From: Utricularia gibba
Taxonomy: Eukaryota > Streptophyta > Magnoliopsida > Lamiales > Lentibulariaceae
Direction of reading: 5' to 3'
Length of the DNA stretch: 64,000 bases
Assembly (NCBI GenBank): GCA_002189035.1
Contig: NEEC01000002.1
Span: forward strand, 3,286,001-3,350,000
The position numbers and the translations under genes are program-made. Shown here in pieces: positions 36,732 to 49,461 of the stretch. Numbering within the stretch: the stretch's first letter is position 1; every line of letters starts with the position of its first letter. The notes under the pieces were generated by a model. The model was not told the DNA's origin, searched no databases, and saw nothing but the letters and a program-made list of their open reading frames with translations.

Positions 36732-37232
36732 ATGTCCGCCGCCGCCGCCCAACCGGATGCATCTTCCGGATCCATCGATCCGGTTTTCCACCTCGTCCGG
36801 ATCCTCCCTTTCTCCTTCCTGCGGCCGCCTCGCCTCCGCCTGAAGCTGCCGTCATTCACCCTCCCCTCCGCCATGACCGTCTACGCGCTCGTCCTCCTCA
36901 CTTATTTCATGGTTGTTTCCGGCATCGTCTACGATGTCATCGTAGAGCCTCCTGGCATCGGATCCACGCAAGACCGTTTCACGGGCGCAGTTCGACCCGT
37001 CGTCTTCCTCCAGGGTCGGGTCAACGGTCAATATATCATCGAGGGCCTGTCTTCTGGGTTCATGTTCGTGCTAGGCGGCGTGGGGATCGTGCTGATGGAT
37101 TTGGCCATGGATAAGAACCGAGCGAAAAGCGTTAAGGTTTCGTATGCTTCTGCTGGAGTTGCGTTTGTTGTCATTTCCTATGTCATGAGCATGCTCTTTG
37201 TTCGTATTAAGATCCCTGGATATCTCCGTTGA
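36732..37232 (+). CDS. OSTC: Oligosaccharyltransferase complex subunit OSTC (DC2-like)
   Basis: Small membrane subunit of the ER oligosaccharyltransferase, which transfers glycans to Asn residues of nascent proteins. Single exon, 166 aa, as usual for plant members. The cytosolic N-terminus is Ala/Pro-rich, then three hydrophobic segments: about residues 48-67 (MTVYALVLLTYFMVVSGIVY), 106-127 (GLSSGFMFVLGGVGIVLMDL) and 138-158. Family signatures are YDVIVEPPGIGS, RPVVFLQGRVNGQYIIEGL, DKNRAKSVKVSYASAG and the C-terminal RIKIPGYLR. The start is the first ATG after the leader. The coding part is much GC-richer than the flanks. Only 116 bp separate it from MITE 2. Confidence 0.93.
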   Translation: MSAAAAQPDASSGSIDPVFHLVRILPFSFLRPPRLRLKLPSFTLPSAMTVYALVLLTYFMVVSGIVYDVIVEPPGIGSTQDRFTGAVRPVVFLQGRVNGQYIIEGLSSGFMFVLGGVGIVLMDLAMDKNRAKSVKVSYASAGVAFVVISYVMSMLFVRIKIPGYLR

Positions 37233-40200
37233 TCTGATCCCTCCAAGCGTCCTCTGTTTCTGGATATTGTGTTTTCCGAGAATACTTTTGAATCTGAGTT
37301 GAGAATCACTAATCTGGTAACAATTTTAGGGTTAAACCCAAGTTCCTCTTTTGATTCCTATGCAGCATTTGAATGAATCGACGATGTTCTTGTACTTGGG
37401 AGATTTTTTTTTTCTTGGTGGATTGAATCGTTACCTATGATTTGGGGTCCATTGGTTAGCTCACGATTCCTCTGCTGAATGCACGAGATCCTTGAGAACC
37501 ACTCCTGCATTTTTAATGCTTTCAGTAGAATGCAATGCCAATGTTTTCTTGTAGATTCTTGACTAAACAGGGACGATGTGATGTTTCAAGTCTGTGCCTT
37601 CAAGAAAGTTTCATTGTGTTGCCTCCACCTGTACAACCTTGAAAATGTATTCTCTTTTAGAAAATCCTGGCTTCAGGGAAGCTCGAGTTTGTTGTTTCTG
37701 AAGAATCTATGGATTGCGCTGCAGGGATTCTTACTGTTGCTGTTAGGAAACTGAGTAAGGTGTCTCAGCGACTGATAGTTGCCTAGATGAAGAGGGTTGG
37801 TTCACGGATGATGGTCTATGTTTATCAATCTGCAGTCAAGGGTATTTAGCAAGGCACCGTTGATTAGTATGTGAATATGGGAGATGAGATTGGAAGAATT
37901 ATATTATAGAAAAATTGAATTTTAAATGATTATGATAACAATTTTATACATGGTTGAAAACTTTTAATGTGTGTAATATCGAAGCGATTATCATAAATTA
38001 GTACAAAATGAATTAGGGGTGTAAATGGAGTATCTTTGAAGTTAATTTTTTTCATTAATAATTAAAAAAAGATAACAAATATTATAAATAAAAATTTAAG
38101 AAAAATAACCATTGTTGCAACATAGATGATTTAATAACAATAATTACTACCATTAAATTCAACCTATAACATATAATGTAATGATTTCTAGATTTTAAAT
38201 AACATCATGTAAATCATAAGCACCATGGATAATATTTCTAGAATTTATATAACATATAGATGATTTTTAGATTTTAATAGCACCAACTTTATCTTCAAGG
38301 CATTTGGTTATCTTGTTATTAACATTCTAATATTTTGTCTCACCTTCGATATCCTCAAAAGAAGTTCTTGAAAGCATACAAAGATTAGCATATGCATATA
38401 CTTATTTTTCTACATACTCATGAGCTAAAAAACCTCTATTGAGTCAATGTATAAAATCATATGAATTCCAATCTCTTTCACAAGTTGAAGACCACATCCA
38501 TGGGCTTTATGCTTTTAACAATACATGTTTTTATAAAATTTTTAATATATAATGTAAATATGGAGATCATTTAAGTAATTAATACAAACTAATTTAAAAT
38601 TCAATAATATAAAAAAAAATCATATTCTCACCATAATCATCATCAAACTGATGTATAAAATAAAATTCAAATGAGTTAAAATACTAAAAACAATAAATAC
38701 ATTATGTAATATAATAGCTATTTTTTTAAAAGTATATTACCAGAAAACTTAATTATGATTTATATTTAAATCGAAAAACTCAAGATTATAAAATAACGAA
38801 CTTCAAAACATTACAATAAATATAAAAAAAACTTTTTTTTTGAATTCTCCTAATATACAAAATCATTTGATATCTTCGAAATTGATGATTTGAGAAGGAA
38901 TAACATTTGTGACCGATTATATTGGATGAAATGAAAATAAGATCAAAGAGTAAAGATGGTTTCAATACTGTAATCATAATAAAAGTGTATTCAATATATA
39001 TTAAAAATATGGTACCAAATATAATATTTTTTTGTAAGGTCCACTCTTTTTACATCTGAATTCATTATATTCAATTTTACCCAAAGCTCAATCAGCCTTG
39101 AGGGCTTCGGCCTAACGTAAAAAAGCCTGATATGTTTATGGGCTTTTAGCATATAGTCCCAGGTCTAGTGTTTTTTATGGATGCATTAGGCCAGCCCATA
39201 GGCTTAGACGTAGATTTGTATCTCCAATTCAAGGCTTCCTAACAAAGAAAAGATTTATGAAATATAATTTTCTCTTCCGGATGTAGTATATATATATATA
39301 TATATGTTATCATATATTAGATATGATACTATGGGGTTGTGCACACGGTTTCAGTTAATTGAAAATCGAATTGATATTTTGATATATAGTTATCAATTCG
39401 ATTTTTATGATTCGATTTCAATTCAAAAAATTTAAAAAAATCTCGGTTATCGATTCGATTCTATTCGGTTTTCGACTTCCAATATTTGGTTTAAACCGAA
39501 AAAACATATTCCAATTAATGTTCTTATTTTCACAAACCACCATCGCATTCTTTATCTTTTTTAGACTGTGAAAAAACTTAGAAGGGGATTAAAAGAGTTG
39601 GGAGTTGATTTTCAGAATTGATTTTTAGGAGAGTTGTTATTAATTGTTATTTTTTCACTATTTCTTAGGTTTTTTTTTATGTTTAAATGTGATTAGAATT
39701 GTTTAATTAGAAATCTATAATACGAGATTTAGTTTTTATCTAGTTTAGTATGATTATCTTAAATCTTGTATTTTATTTAACATTTTTACTAGTTTTAATT
39801 AAGTCTTTCTAGAGGCGTACACGTGGCAGGAAGTGAGAGAAAGAGGGCAGCAGATTGCAACAAAATGGATCTTCTCGAGTTGACATCTCCTTGATTTCCA
39901 TAAAACTATAAACGCCTAATCATGAGTCTTGACGTGTGGAATACGAGAGTCCTTGATATGCAAAATAATTATCATACCCGTGTCAGAGCAGAACTTTCAT
40001 GCAAGTCACTCCAATTCACAGCAGAACCAAGGGGACACGAAAACACGACTCTCATTGAAGTTAAGTTCTATTTAGACGGGAGAATGACAATTTTCAGTTT
40101 AGTTTAGACTTTTGTTTCTCTCTCTAGAGTATTTTCCTCTAGTTCTCTCTAAAACCTTGTTTTCGTTTTCTTTAGTTTGTATGTTTTCTTTAGTTTGTAT

Positions 40201-40664
40201 GGCCATTCACAACTAGAAACTTCAGTTTTTGGGTTGGGATACTCCCAAATCTATGTTTCGTTAGCTTATCTTCATCTCTTCTTTGAATTCGAACGAGTTC
40301 TATATATCTTCGTGCGACTATATTATAGTCTTTCTGTAATAGTCCCCTTATTCAAGATTCATGGTTAGCTGATCATTACTTGCGAGTTTTGGAGAGGAGC
40401 AAAGTGGAGAATACCAACTCATGCCCTTTTGACAGTAGTAAGACAACGTTTTGTCTGTTGTTGTACCTCAGGATCAATGGATAGATAGTGATCTCATATC
40501 TGGACTCATTGAGTCATTGACAACACTCGACACACGCGCGTAATTTGGCCGTGAGGGTACGTTGGCAGGACCTCTTATCTTCATGTTCGTACAAGGAGGA
40601 GCAATATCGAGCTATTCTTGTGCCTTTTTGCAAGAGAGTGTAAGGGAGGGTAGGCAATTCCTTA
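37233..40664. other. OSTC 3' flank and long AT-rich spacer
   Basis: The first ~600 bp (to about 37850) are of even composition, fitting a 3' UTR and possibly decayed genic sequence, but no open protein is recognisable. A (TA)n tract lies at 39288-39306. 39340-39500 is rich in TCGATTCGATT/CGGTTTAAACC motifs common in small plant transposons. 39800-40660 is a leader- or LTR-like region (CTCTCT-rich at 40115) leading into the gypsy LTR end. No gene seen. Confidence 0.45.
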
Positions 40665-41000
40665 TTTATGTAATCGAGTACTCGAGAAGATCAACGGAGA
40701 ATGGAGAAGTGGCGAACGTAGTTGGGTAGGATTCCAAACCCAGAAACATTTGCTTTACTTAAGGTTCATCGCTTACGTTTATTTATCCTTATTCAAGCTT
40801 CATCATTTACGTTTCTCACACCTTTTACTTTACAAAACCGCTTACAAATCGTGACAGTTGTATTTGGTGTACTCTCACCTTTCACTAAAAAAACAACTCT
40901 CTGTGTTCGACACCCGTACTATGCTTTGTGTTTTATGAGTTTTAAAAATATTAAAATTTGCTGTGAAACGACACACATCAATTGTAAAAGAAACTTTTTG
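40665..41000 (+). mobile_element. Ty3/gypsy LTR-end fragment
   Basis: Inverted counterpart of 20930-21265: the same ordered landmarks GGATTCCAAACCC, TCGCTTACGTT, AATCGTGACAGTTGTAT, GTGTTCGACACCCGTA and GACACACATCAA. The expected primer-binding motif does not follow, so it is a fragment. Confidence 0.55.
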
Positions 41001-41169
41001 TTACTATGTACGTAAAAAAGCTTGTGCTTATGATTTTTTTTTGATTGGAGAATTGTGTTCTTAGGATTTAGAATTTTTAGTTGTGTTCATGAGTTACGAT
41101 TAATATATTATTTATGAGTTCTTCTACTCATGTGAATACCATGCTTAAAAGGAAAATATCATTATCTAT

Positions 41170-42950
41170 TGTTTTATTGCTTTTTTTTGTCCAATCCTTT
41201 TAGATGGATGAAGATGGATATTGATGTAGCTTCATCAAATCCAAATCAAATACCCTCTACAGAGTTTATTCCATCAATATCTAGTGGAAAGAAAAAGAAG
41301 CAACCAAACTTGAGAGGAATTTATTGATCTGAATTTGATAAACTTACTAATGAAGAGAATGATGTTACTAGAGTTAGATGTAAGACATGTGGAAAAAAAT
41401 TTAAAGCTGATTCGAAATCAAATGAAACTTATGTCATGAGAAACAATCTTAGCAGATGTAAAGAAATAATCCAACCACAAGATCCATCACAGAGATTGCT
41501 TGCTTTTGAATTTGGTGCTAATTCTAAAGGTGACTCTAATATTCAGAATATCATGAATATTCTCAGACAAGATAAAACATCTATTAGAAAGTCATTCATT
41601 CAGTTGATAATAGGAGCTGAGCTTCCATTTAGCATTGTTTTAATGAAAAGAGTTTAAGGATTTTATGACTATAATTGTACCAAAGTTTCATGTTTCTTCT
41701 CAATGAACCTGCAATGTCAACGATTGTAAAGAGAAATTGAAAGATTTTTTAAAAGATTGTAGCAATGAGTTTCTTTGACTACAAATTCATGGACTTGTAT
41801 TCAAAGATTAAGTTACATATGCTTGACTGCTCACTATATTGATGAAAGCTGTGATTTTGAACAAAAAAAATTATGAGTTTTTGTTCAATTACTTCACACA
41901 AGGGATGGTTGGATTGGATCAATCTTTACATAATTGTGATTTGGAAAGGATCTTTACATTGACTATTGATAATACTAGTTCAAATGATGTTGCAATTCAG
42001 TATTTGAAGAATAAATATTCTAAAAAAAAAGGGAGTGTGATGAATTGTAATCTATTGCATATGAGATGTGTTGCACATATAATCAATTTGATTGTGAAAG
42101 ATTGTTTGAAATTGTCAAGTCATTTAGTAAAAAAATGCTAGAGAAGTGATATCATATATAGATCATCTCTTTAGAGATTGACAAAATTTTAAGAATATGT
42201 CAAGGCTGGAAAAATTGAAAGTACTTGTTCTTTAATCACTAATGTACTTATAAGATGGAACTCAACATATTGATGTTGAAAATAACACTTAAGTTTGCTA
42301 AGGCTTTTGAAAGATATGATGATGAGAATGCAAATTTCAAAAATGATCTTGAGGATAAAAATGGAGTTTCTTTGGTACCAAGGCCATTGGATTAGAAGTA
42401 TTACATCCCTTGTAAAACACCTCAAGTTATTTAATGAGCTTACTTTGAAAATTTCGGGAACGAAATATGTCACTGCAAATGTCTTTTTCCATGGGATTGC
42501 TAATTTGATGAAGTTACCTGAATGGTAAGTTTTTAGAGAGCGTGATTTTAACACTTTTGAAATGATTGCGATAAGAAAAAAGTTCCATAAGTATTGGGAT
42601 GATGTGGAAAAAATGATTAAGTTATTTTTATTGTTGTAATTTTTTATCCTCGTCAAAAATTTGAGTATGTATGGTGAAAAAGCATGTTCTTTGATTTCTC
42701 AAGTTAAGAACACTCTTTATAATATGTTTGAATAATATAAAAGGAGATGGACAATGAAGAATGGAGCACATGAGATGAACAATGGTGATGGTGACAACAT
42801 CTATAACCATTTGCATTCAAATTCTTTTATGTCCACAATTGATAGTGACAAGAGGAAATTGAGTAGAATGAAATGATTAAAGAGATAAAAGGGTGTTGGA
42901 GGTTGATGTGAAAAATTTGAACTTGATAGATAATCGAGAGAAGACATAGA
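41170..42950 (+). pseudogene. Ac-like hAT transposase relic
   Basis: Degenerate frames give, in order, a BED zinc-finger-like VRCKTCGKKFKADSKS (41380), FELIxGAELPFSIV (41600), TTNSWTCIQRLSYICLTAHY (41770; the hAT LTxDxWTS..YxxLTAHYID motif), FTLTIDNTSSNDVAI (41960), CVAHIINLIVKD (42075), and KFHKYWDDVEKMIK (42580) followed by YGEKACSLISQVKNTLYNMF. Many stops; the C-terminal dimerisation block is not clear. No TIRs or 8-bp duplication found. Confidence 0.75.
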
Positions 42951-43720
42951 AGATTCAACTACAATAAATATAAAATATATAAATTACAAATTCTTCTATC
43001 AAATAAAATTTATAAATCTAATTCATACTCAAGCATATAACAATTACCAGCATAGTCATTAGGGTCAATCATAAGAAACTATGCACTTGTCATGTGAAGG
43101 TTTATGTATGTTATTTTTGTCATGATTAGAAATTAAATCTAATTTAAGATTAAAGTATGTTTATGTTAAAATATAATAGAGAAAAAAACAGATAAATTTG
43201 ATTATTACTAGAACAAGATAATGTAATGCCTTAAAAATTTCAGGATTGTCATGATAATTACTACATTTAACCATCCAACCCGATAATCATTCACTTAAAA
43301 AATAAAGGATTCAAGTTTACCTAAACCCTTCTTTTTTCCTAATCTTTTTTCTATCTCTAATTAGGTTTATTTATAATGAATATCACTATTTCCCCTCTTG
43401 GATCTATCCTAATTTAATAAGAAATTAGTATAATTATCAAGCTAATGTAGTCTAATAAGCAAAACAATCATGCATACTCCCTTTTATCTCAAGCCATTAT
43501 GTGAGTTTAACCACTCATATTAAAGAAAAATAAAACATTTTTATAACATCACATGGGCATAATCTTCGTTTCACAACTTAACAACAAGGAAAGAAAGTTG
43601 ATGAAAAGGTAAAAATTGGCATGAAATGCTAAAATTACTCTTGATTAGAAGCAGTATTTCTGATAAAAAAAGAAAAGTTTAAAAATAAGCTTGATGTGGA
43701 TATTTTTTCTCTTTCATTAT
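42951..43720 (+). repeat. Dispersed repeat R2, copy 1
   Basis: Shares ordered blocks with 61.0-61.65 kb and 60.36-60.65 kb, such as TCTAATTAGG..TTAT, TTGGATCTATCCTAATTTAAT (others: GGATCTATCCTGATTTGTTA) and a CTTGTCATGTGA block (43088). Probably a retroelement internal or leader region; type not determined. Confidence 0.5.
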
Positions 43721-43814
43721 TATGTCCAAAAATCTAATTTTCTATTTGCTTATATTTTAGATTTTATTCGATATAAATTAATTGCATTGTATAGTCAAAT
43801 TATAGTCAGAGCCG

Positions 43815-44605
43815 AACATGGCATGCAACTCTTGGCGAACGCATACTAAGCACTTGAGCGAACCTTGGGAGAGACCCACTCTAGCAGACGAGAACTCCAT
43901 ACGATTAAGCAAATATGCGTGCCCAAGGAATGGTGAGTGATATATTGGATGCTAAAACTACTCCATACGATTAAGCAAGCATGCATGCCCAAAACCTGTT
44001 CTCGATGGAGCTCATGGTGAAATCTATATCTAAACTCATGTTGCATTATCATCGGAGATACCTAGATCAAGGGTCCGATTCCACCCCTTGGGGCTCACAC
44101 ATCTCACGACCCTTCGGCTCTTATTTATATGTTTATCCTCATGCTTCCCCTTATTTTCATTTGATGCCTTGCCCTTCTCCCAAAACGTGATCTTCTCTTT
44201 CCATATCTCGGCATGATGGTGCTCCTTCTCTGAGTTTCCAACCCCCAATCCATCACCATGCCTTCTTCTTATATATACTGCCCATGATTTTTGGGCTACT
44301 GAGCCCTTTTCTCTCCCCAACTCTTCATTTGACGAGCTCAGTATGTGGACAATCGACCTTCTTACTCCTACTAGGCCCTTGGGTCATTCTCTTGCCTCAC
44401 ATTGGGCCAATCCTTACTAACATGCCCAATCCACCACTTGGGCTTGTGACCACACTCCACCAAGCGTCTAGTGCGTCACTCACCATCCCTTGGGCATACA
44501 TGCTTGGTCAATTGCACAGAGTCCCTATTTTTTGGAGTGGGTCTCTCTCGAGGTTCGCTCGAGAGTTTGGTATACCTCCGCAAAGAGTTGCACATCGTAT
44601 TCAGC
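43815..44605. repeat. ~0.8-kb element with ~110-130-bp inverted repeats
   Basis: The left arm (to about 43950) holds GAGCGAACC..GGGAGAGACCCACTC and TGCCCAAGGAATGGTGAGTG. The right arm (44460-44605) holds their reverse complements CACTCACCATCCCTTGGGCA and GAGTGGGTCTCTCTCGAGGT. The centre is of even GC with an HSP70-unrelated open frame of no known family. It may be a foldback element or part of an LTR. Confidence 0.6.
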
Positions 44606-44796
44606 TCCAACCGATTCCTTGCGTGGTAATCACTGAGTTGGGGGGTTCCTCATAGTCTTTTCATGCTCATCCCCTTAGCCTCTCTATATGCTGTCACATC
44701 ATCCAAATTCAATATAATTTTTACTTGGATTATGATATTACGTAAAACCAATAAGGGTTGGGTGTTTAAACCAAGTCGAGGATGGATAGTGATATT

Positions 44797-44810
44797 TGGT
44801 GTCAAAGCCA
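44797..44810 (+). other. Retrotransposon primer-binding-site-like sequence
   Basis: TGGTGTCAAAGCCA is close to TGGTATCAGAGCCA, the sequence complementary to the initiator Met-tRNA 3' end that follows the 5' LTR of many plant retroelements. If so, DNA just before it (from roughly 44.1 kb) could be LTR. No reading frame follows. Confidence 0.35.
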
Positions 44811-45575
44811 AACCTAAGATCAAATCATGTAGAATACTAGCAATCAAAATAAGTTATGGTAACATGCTACATTTGATAGGTAAAGTGAGTGGCTCAAAAT
44901 GAATATTATACTTTTAAAAAAATTAAATTAACTTCAAACATTCAGAATAGTTAATATGAAAATTACGTATTGGAAAAAAAATTAAATTTAGTTACAAGTA
45001 TTACAATAATCATAGTAGATGCATGAAAATTATATATTGAAAAAATTGAAGTTATTTCTAAGCATTTATAATTTTAATAATTCAATTTGTTTGTTAATTT
45101 ACTAATTAAGTTTGATAAATAATTTTAAATTTTTTATCGAAAAATTTAATAGTAAATTTATGTATTAATTTTTATTTATGAATTAATTAATTATAAATAA
45201 TATTTTCAAGATAATTATATATTTATTTAATTTTAATTTAATTTGTAATGATATTAATAATATTCATAACTTAAAAATATCATATATTTTTTACTTCATA
45301 TTTAAAATTAATGATATAAAATTTCAAAATATTATCTAAAAATACGTCTCACCTCTAAAATGTTAAACTATTTTTAAAGATAAAAAGGATGGTATTCTAT
45401 CATATTTTTTAATTACGAAGATTCAATTTCAAGGGCAAGAGATGAGCGGCCTCTGTTTGTTGGAGTTTTTCAGATCTCCATGAATGAAGGACATGTGTCC
45501 CCTTCGGCGGGTTATCCTGAGCGTGGTTGATTTTTCGCTGGAGTTTCTACAGCCATCGATTTCTAGACCTTCCAT
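44811..45575. other. AT-rich spacer and upstream region of the NAD(P)-binding gene
   Basis: 44900-45430 is extremely AT-rich with no features seen. From 45431 the composition rises; this part is the likely promoter and leader of the next gene. Confidence 0.5.
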
Positions 45576-45614
45576 ATGTATTGCTTAGTGTCTAGAGTAC
45601 CAACCGTGGTTGCG

Positions 45615-47134
<1,520 letters not shown>

Positions 47135-47619
47135 TGAAAACTCAGCACTTGGTTTGATTTGCGTCAAGGAAGCAAACAGTGGCACTGTATTACTTGCAAT
47201 TTTCCTGGGTTTGACAGCGTAGAATAAACGTGCTCCTGAGAGTGATGCCTTTCCTCCCCGGTTTGATTAAAACAAAGTGATTTGGTTCTCAAAAAGAAGA
47301 TTGTTTTTCTCTCGTGATTTTGATATATTGTTATATAAAAAAGGTGCCACAAGTCCATCATTCGGACTCCAGAGCAACGAACTGTGTATCCATTGCATGT
47401 TCTCAAATTCGTTGTTGAATTTGGGATCAGATTCCTTTCTATAAAATTCGTAATTTTTTTCCGATTTCATAATTTTTTTAAAAAATTAAAACATCATGAA
47501 ATTTTGAAATATTAAACTTAAATAATTATTTTTAATTTTTAAAAAGATAGAATCCAATAAAAAAAAATGGGGAGAACAGATTGAACTCAACCAAACATGA
47601 TGGGCTGATTAAAAATTAA
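47135..47619. other. 3' flank of the NAD(P)-binding gene
   Basis: Likely 3' UTR to about 47400, then AT-rich spacer; no gene seen. Confidence 0.45.
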
Positions 47620-48095
47620 AGATAATTTTTTTTAATTCACAATATTTGATTCATTTTCATTTTACAATCTAACACTTTAATTTATGTAAAATTTAGTTAA
47701 AAAGTTTACCAATACTCATTGTATGACATTCTGTTTTAAAACTAATCTAAACTAGTTAAACATTGTATCATTCCCTCTCATTTTTTTTGATTAAATAATA
47801 ATTATGTATTCTTTTCAAATAAATCATAAAAAAATTTTAAATTATATTTAATCCTAATTATATTGAAATTTCAAATTTTTTATGATTTTATTGAAAAAAA
47901 TATACAATTATTTAATAAAAAAAAGAAATGAGAGGGAATGATACAATGTTTAATTAGTTATTACGAGTTTTTTTGGACAGAATGTTATAAAATGTGTTTA
48001 TTGATAAATTTTTTAATTATATTTTATACAAGTTAAAATATTAAACTATAAAATGAAAATGTATCAAACATCGTAACTTAACAAATAATTTTTAC
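47620..48095. repeat. ~480-bp near-perfect palindrome (foldback MITE)
   Basis: Sequence is self-complementary about a centre near 47855. TTAAACATTGTATCATTCCC (47756-47775) pairs with its reverse complement at about 47934-47953; the outer TTTGATTCATTTTCATTTTA (47645) pairs with 48045-48068; even the centre (ATTAAATA..AATCATAAAAAA) is symmetrical. There is no spacer to speak of, so transcripts could form a long hairpin. Confidence 0.8.
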
Positions 48096-48195
48096 CTAAA
48101 AATGACATGAAAAGGAAGACAATAATGTAAAGCTTGGTTGGCCAATGGAGCAAACAAGAACACAATTTAGTTAAAAAAACAGTGGAAAATAACGA

Positions 48196-48267
48196 CGCCG
48201 TCCGTGGGGATCGAACCCACGACCACGTGGTTAAAAGCCACGCGCTCTACCACTGAGCTAGGACGGC
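48196..48267 (-). tRNA. tRNA-Lys(UUU): tRNA-Lys (anticodon UUU)
   Basis: Minus strand, 72 nt with the discriminator base G. The acceptor arm is GCCGTCC paired with GGACGGC, the D arm GCTC..GAGC, the anticodon arm CGTGG-CTTTTAA-CCACG with anticodon TTT, and the T arm GTGGG-TTCGATC-CCCAC. Internal A and B box sequences for RNA polymerase III are present. All stems pair perfectly and there is no intron, so it looks functional. Confidence 0.95.
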
Positions 48268-48302
48268 TCGATTTATAAGACATGAATAACTAAAAGAATC
48301 AT

Positions 48303-48695
48303 TCAATTTCTATCCTCTAGATCATCGGCGGAGGGATCGACAAGTCCTTCCAAGACAACAAGTTCATCCAACAGAGACACCTTTTCCTCCTCCAGTGTCC
48401 TGATTTCATCTTCGAATGCCTCTACTTCTCTCCCCAGTCCATGGAGTTCTCTCTCCAAGATCACATATTTACGGCTGAGTGTCTGGAAGTCATCTTCAAT
48501 GCTTGAGGAGTCTTCCAATCTATGAGCTGATCCCGAAACTTCATCCTTCAGAACTCTCTTTGATGCCTTTTGCCTCTTCTTAGTAGCCAGGTTGGATCCC
48601 TCCGCAGGCAACTGAAAGACCGCTGCTTCTCGCGGTGGCATTTTCTTCTTCCTAGGCTTCTTCTCCTTAAACAGCATGGGCTTCGGATGCTCCAT
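48303..48695 (-). CDS. Uncharacterised coiled-coil protein, 130 aa
   Basis: Single coding exon. Residues 1-50 are basic with clusters such as KEKKPRKKK and KKRQKASKR, likely nuclear localisation signals. Residues about 68-120 are a heptad-like charged helix (LERELHGLGREVEAFEDEIR, TLEEEKVSLLDELVVLEGL) predicting a coiled coil. It ends DDLEDRN. The ATG follows a likely 5' UTR acceptor (CTGGACCAG at about 48711). A non-coding first exon ends with CAGATTCG|GTAAGTGG near 49463, and an AAACCCTA telo-box lies in that leader. No family recognised. The stop lies 36 bp from the tRNA-Lys gene on the same strand. Confidence 0.75.
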   Translation of the reverse strand: MEHPKPMLFKEKKPRKKKMPPREAAVFQLPAEGSNLATKKRQKASKRVLKDEVSGSAHRLEDSSSIEDDFQTLSRKYVILERELHGLGREVEAFEDEIRTLEEEKVSLLDELVVLEGLVDPSADDLEDRN

Positions 48696-49461
48696 TGTGT
48701 AATAAACTGGTCCAGCAGAAACATGTTTACATCAGAAAAGAGAAAGAGAAAAAAAAAAACTAAGAGAAGACGGTTAGTATCCCGGTCCAATACAACATTT
48801 GTATTCAACTGATAATGCAATAAGCGACGTGCAGACCATGTCAAGAGATGAGGCAGCTTTCCACTGCAGAAACCTGAAGAAGCATACGTAGATTTCCAAA
48901 TGGTAGAAAAGTTTATTCTATGTTGACATAGCGATGGTACCCATGTTCCACTACAAACCGTTGTCTCTTTTGTTTTTCAATCAGCATTCAAGTTTTGCGA
49001 GTTTCCATGTTTTCTCAGGAAGCCCTCCTGTTATCCATACCTATATTCACCTGCTATCGCTCAGCATGGCATGTGAAACGGCCTCAACTTTTTTCTTACG
49101 CATAAAACTTGCACATCCATTCGTCAGGAAATTAAAGTTCTGATACCAATAGTATCACCACTGTATCATCACCCAACGATTCTCATAGAGGTAAAACAAA
49201 ACTGGGCATTCCCAGAAAAGAACTTACAGACATAGCGTACAAGGAAACTCAAATTCTAAAAAAGCAGAGCTTAAAGTTTCTTTCTTCTGTACCCGGGCGC
49301 TATGACTACATTTTCGCTCCAGCAAGAAACACTAATTAATAATAAGAAAAAGTAGCATTTCTAATCAGAGAAAACCTAATGAGTCGAAAACCCATCCGTA
49401 TCACATACAATTCTTCAGCACGATTAGTTCCAACCCAAGAACATAATTAAGCGCCACTTAC

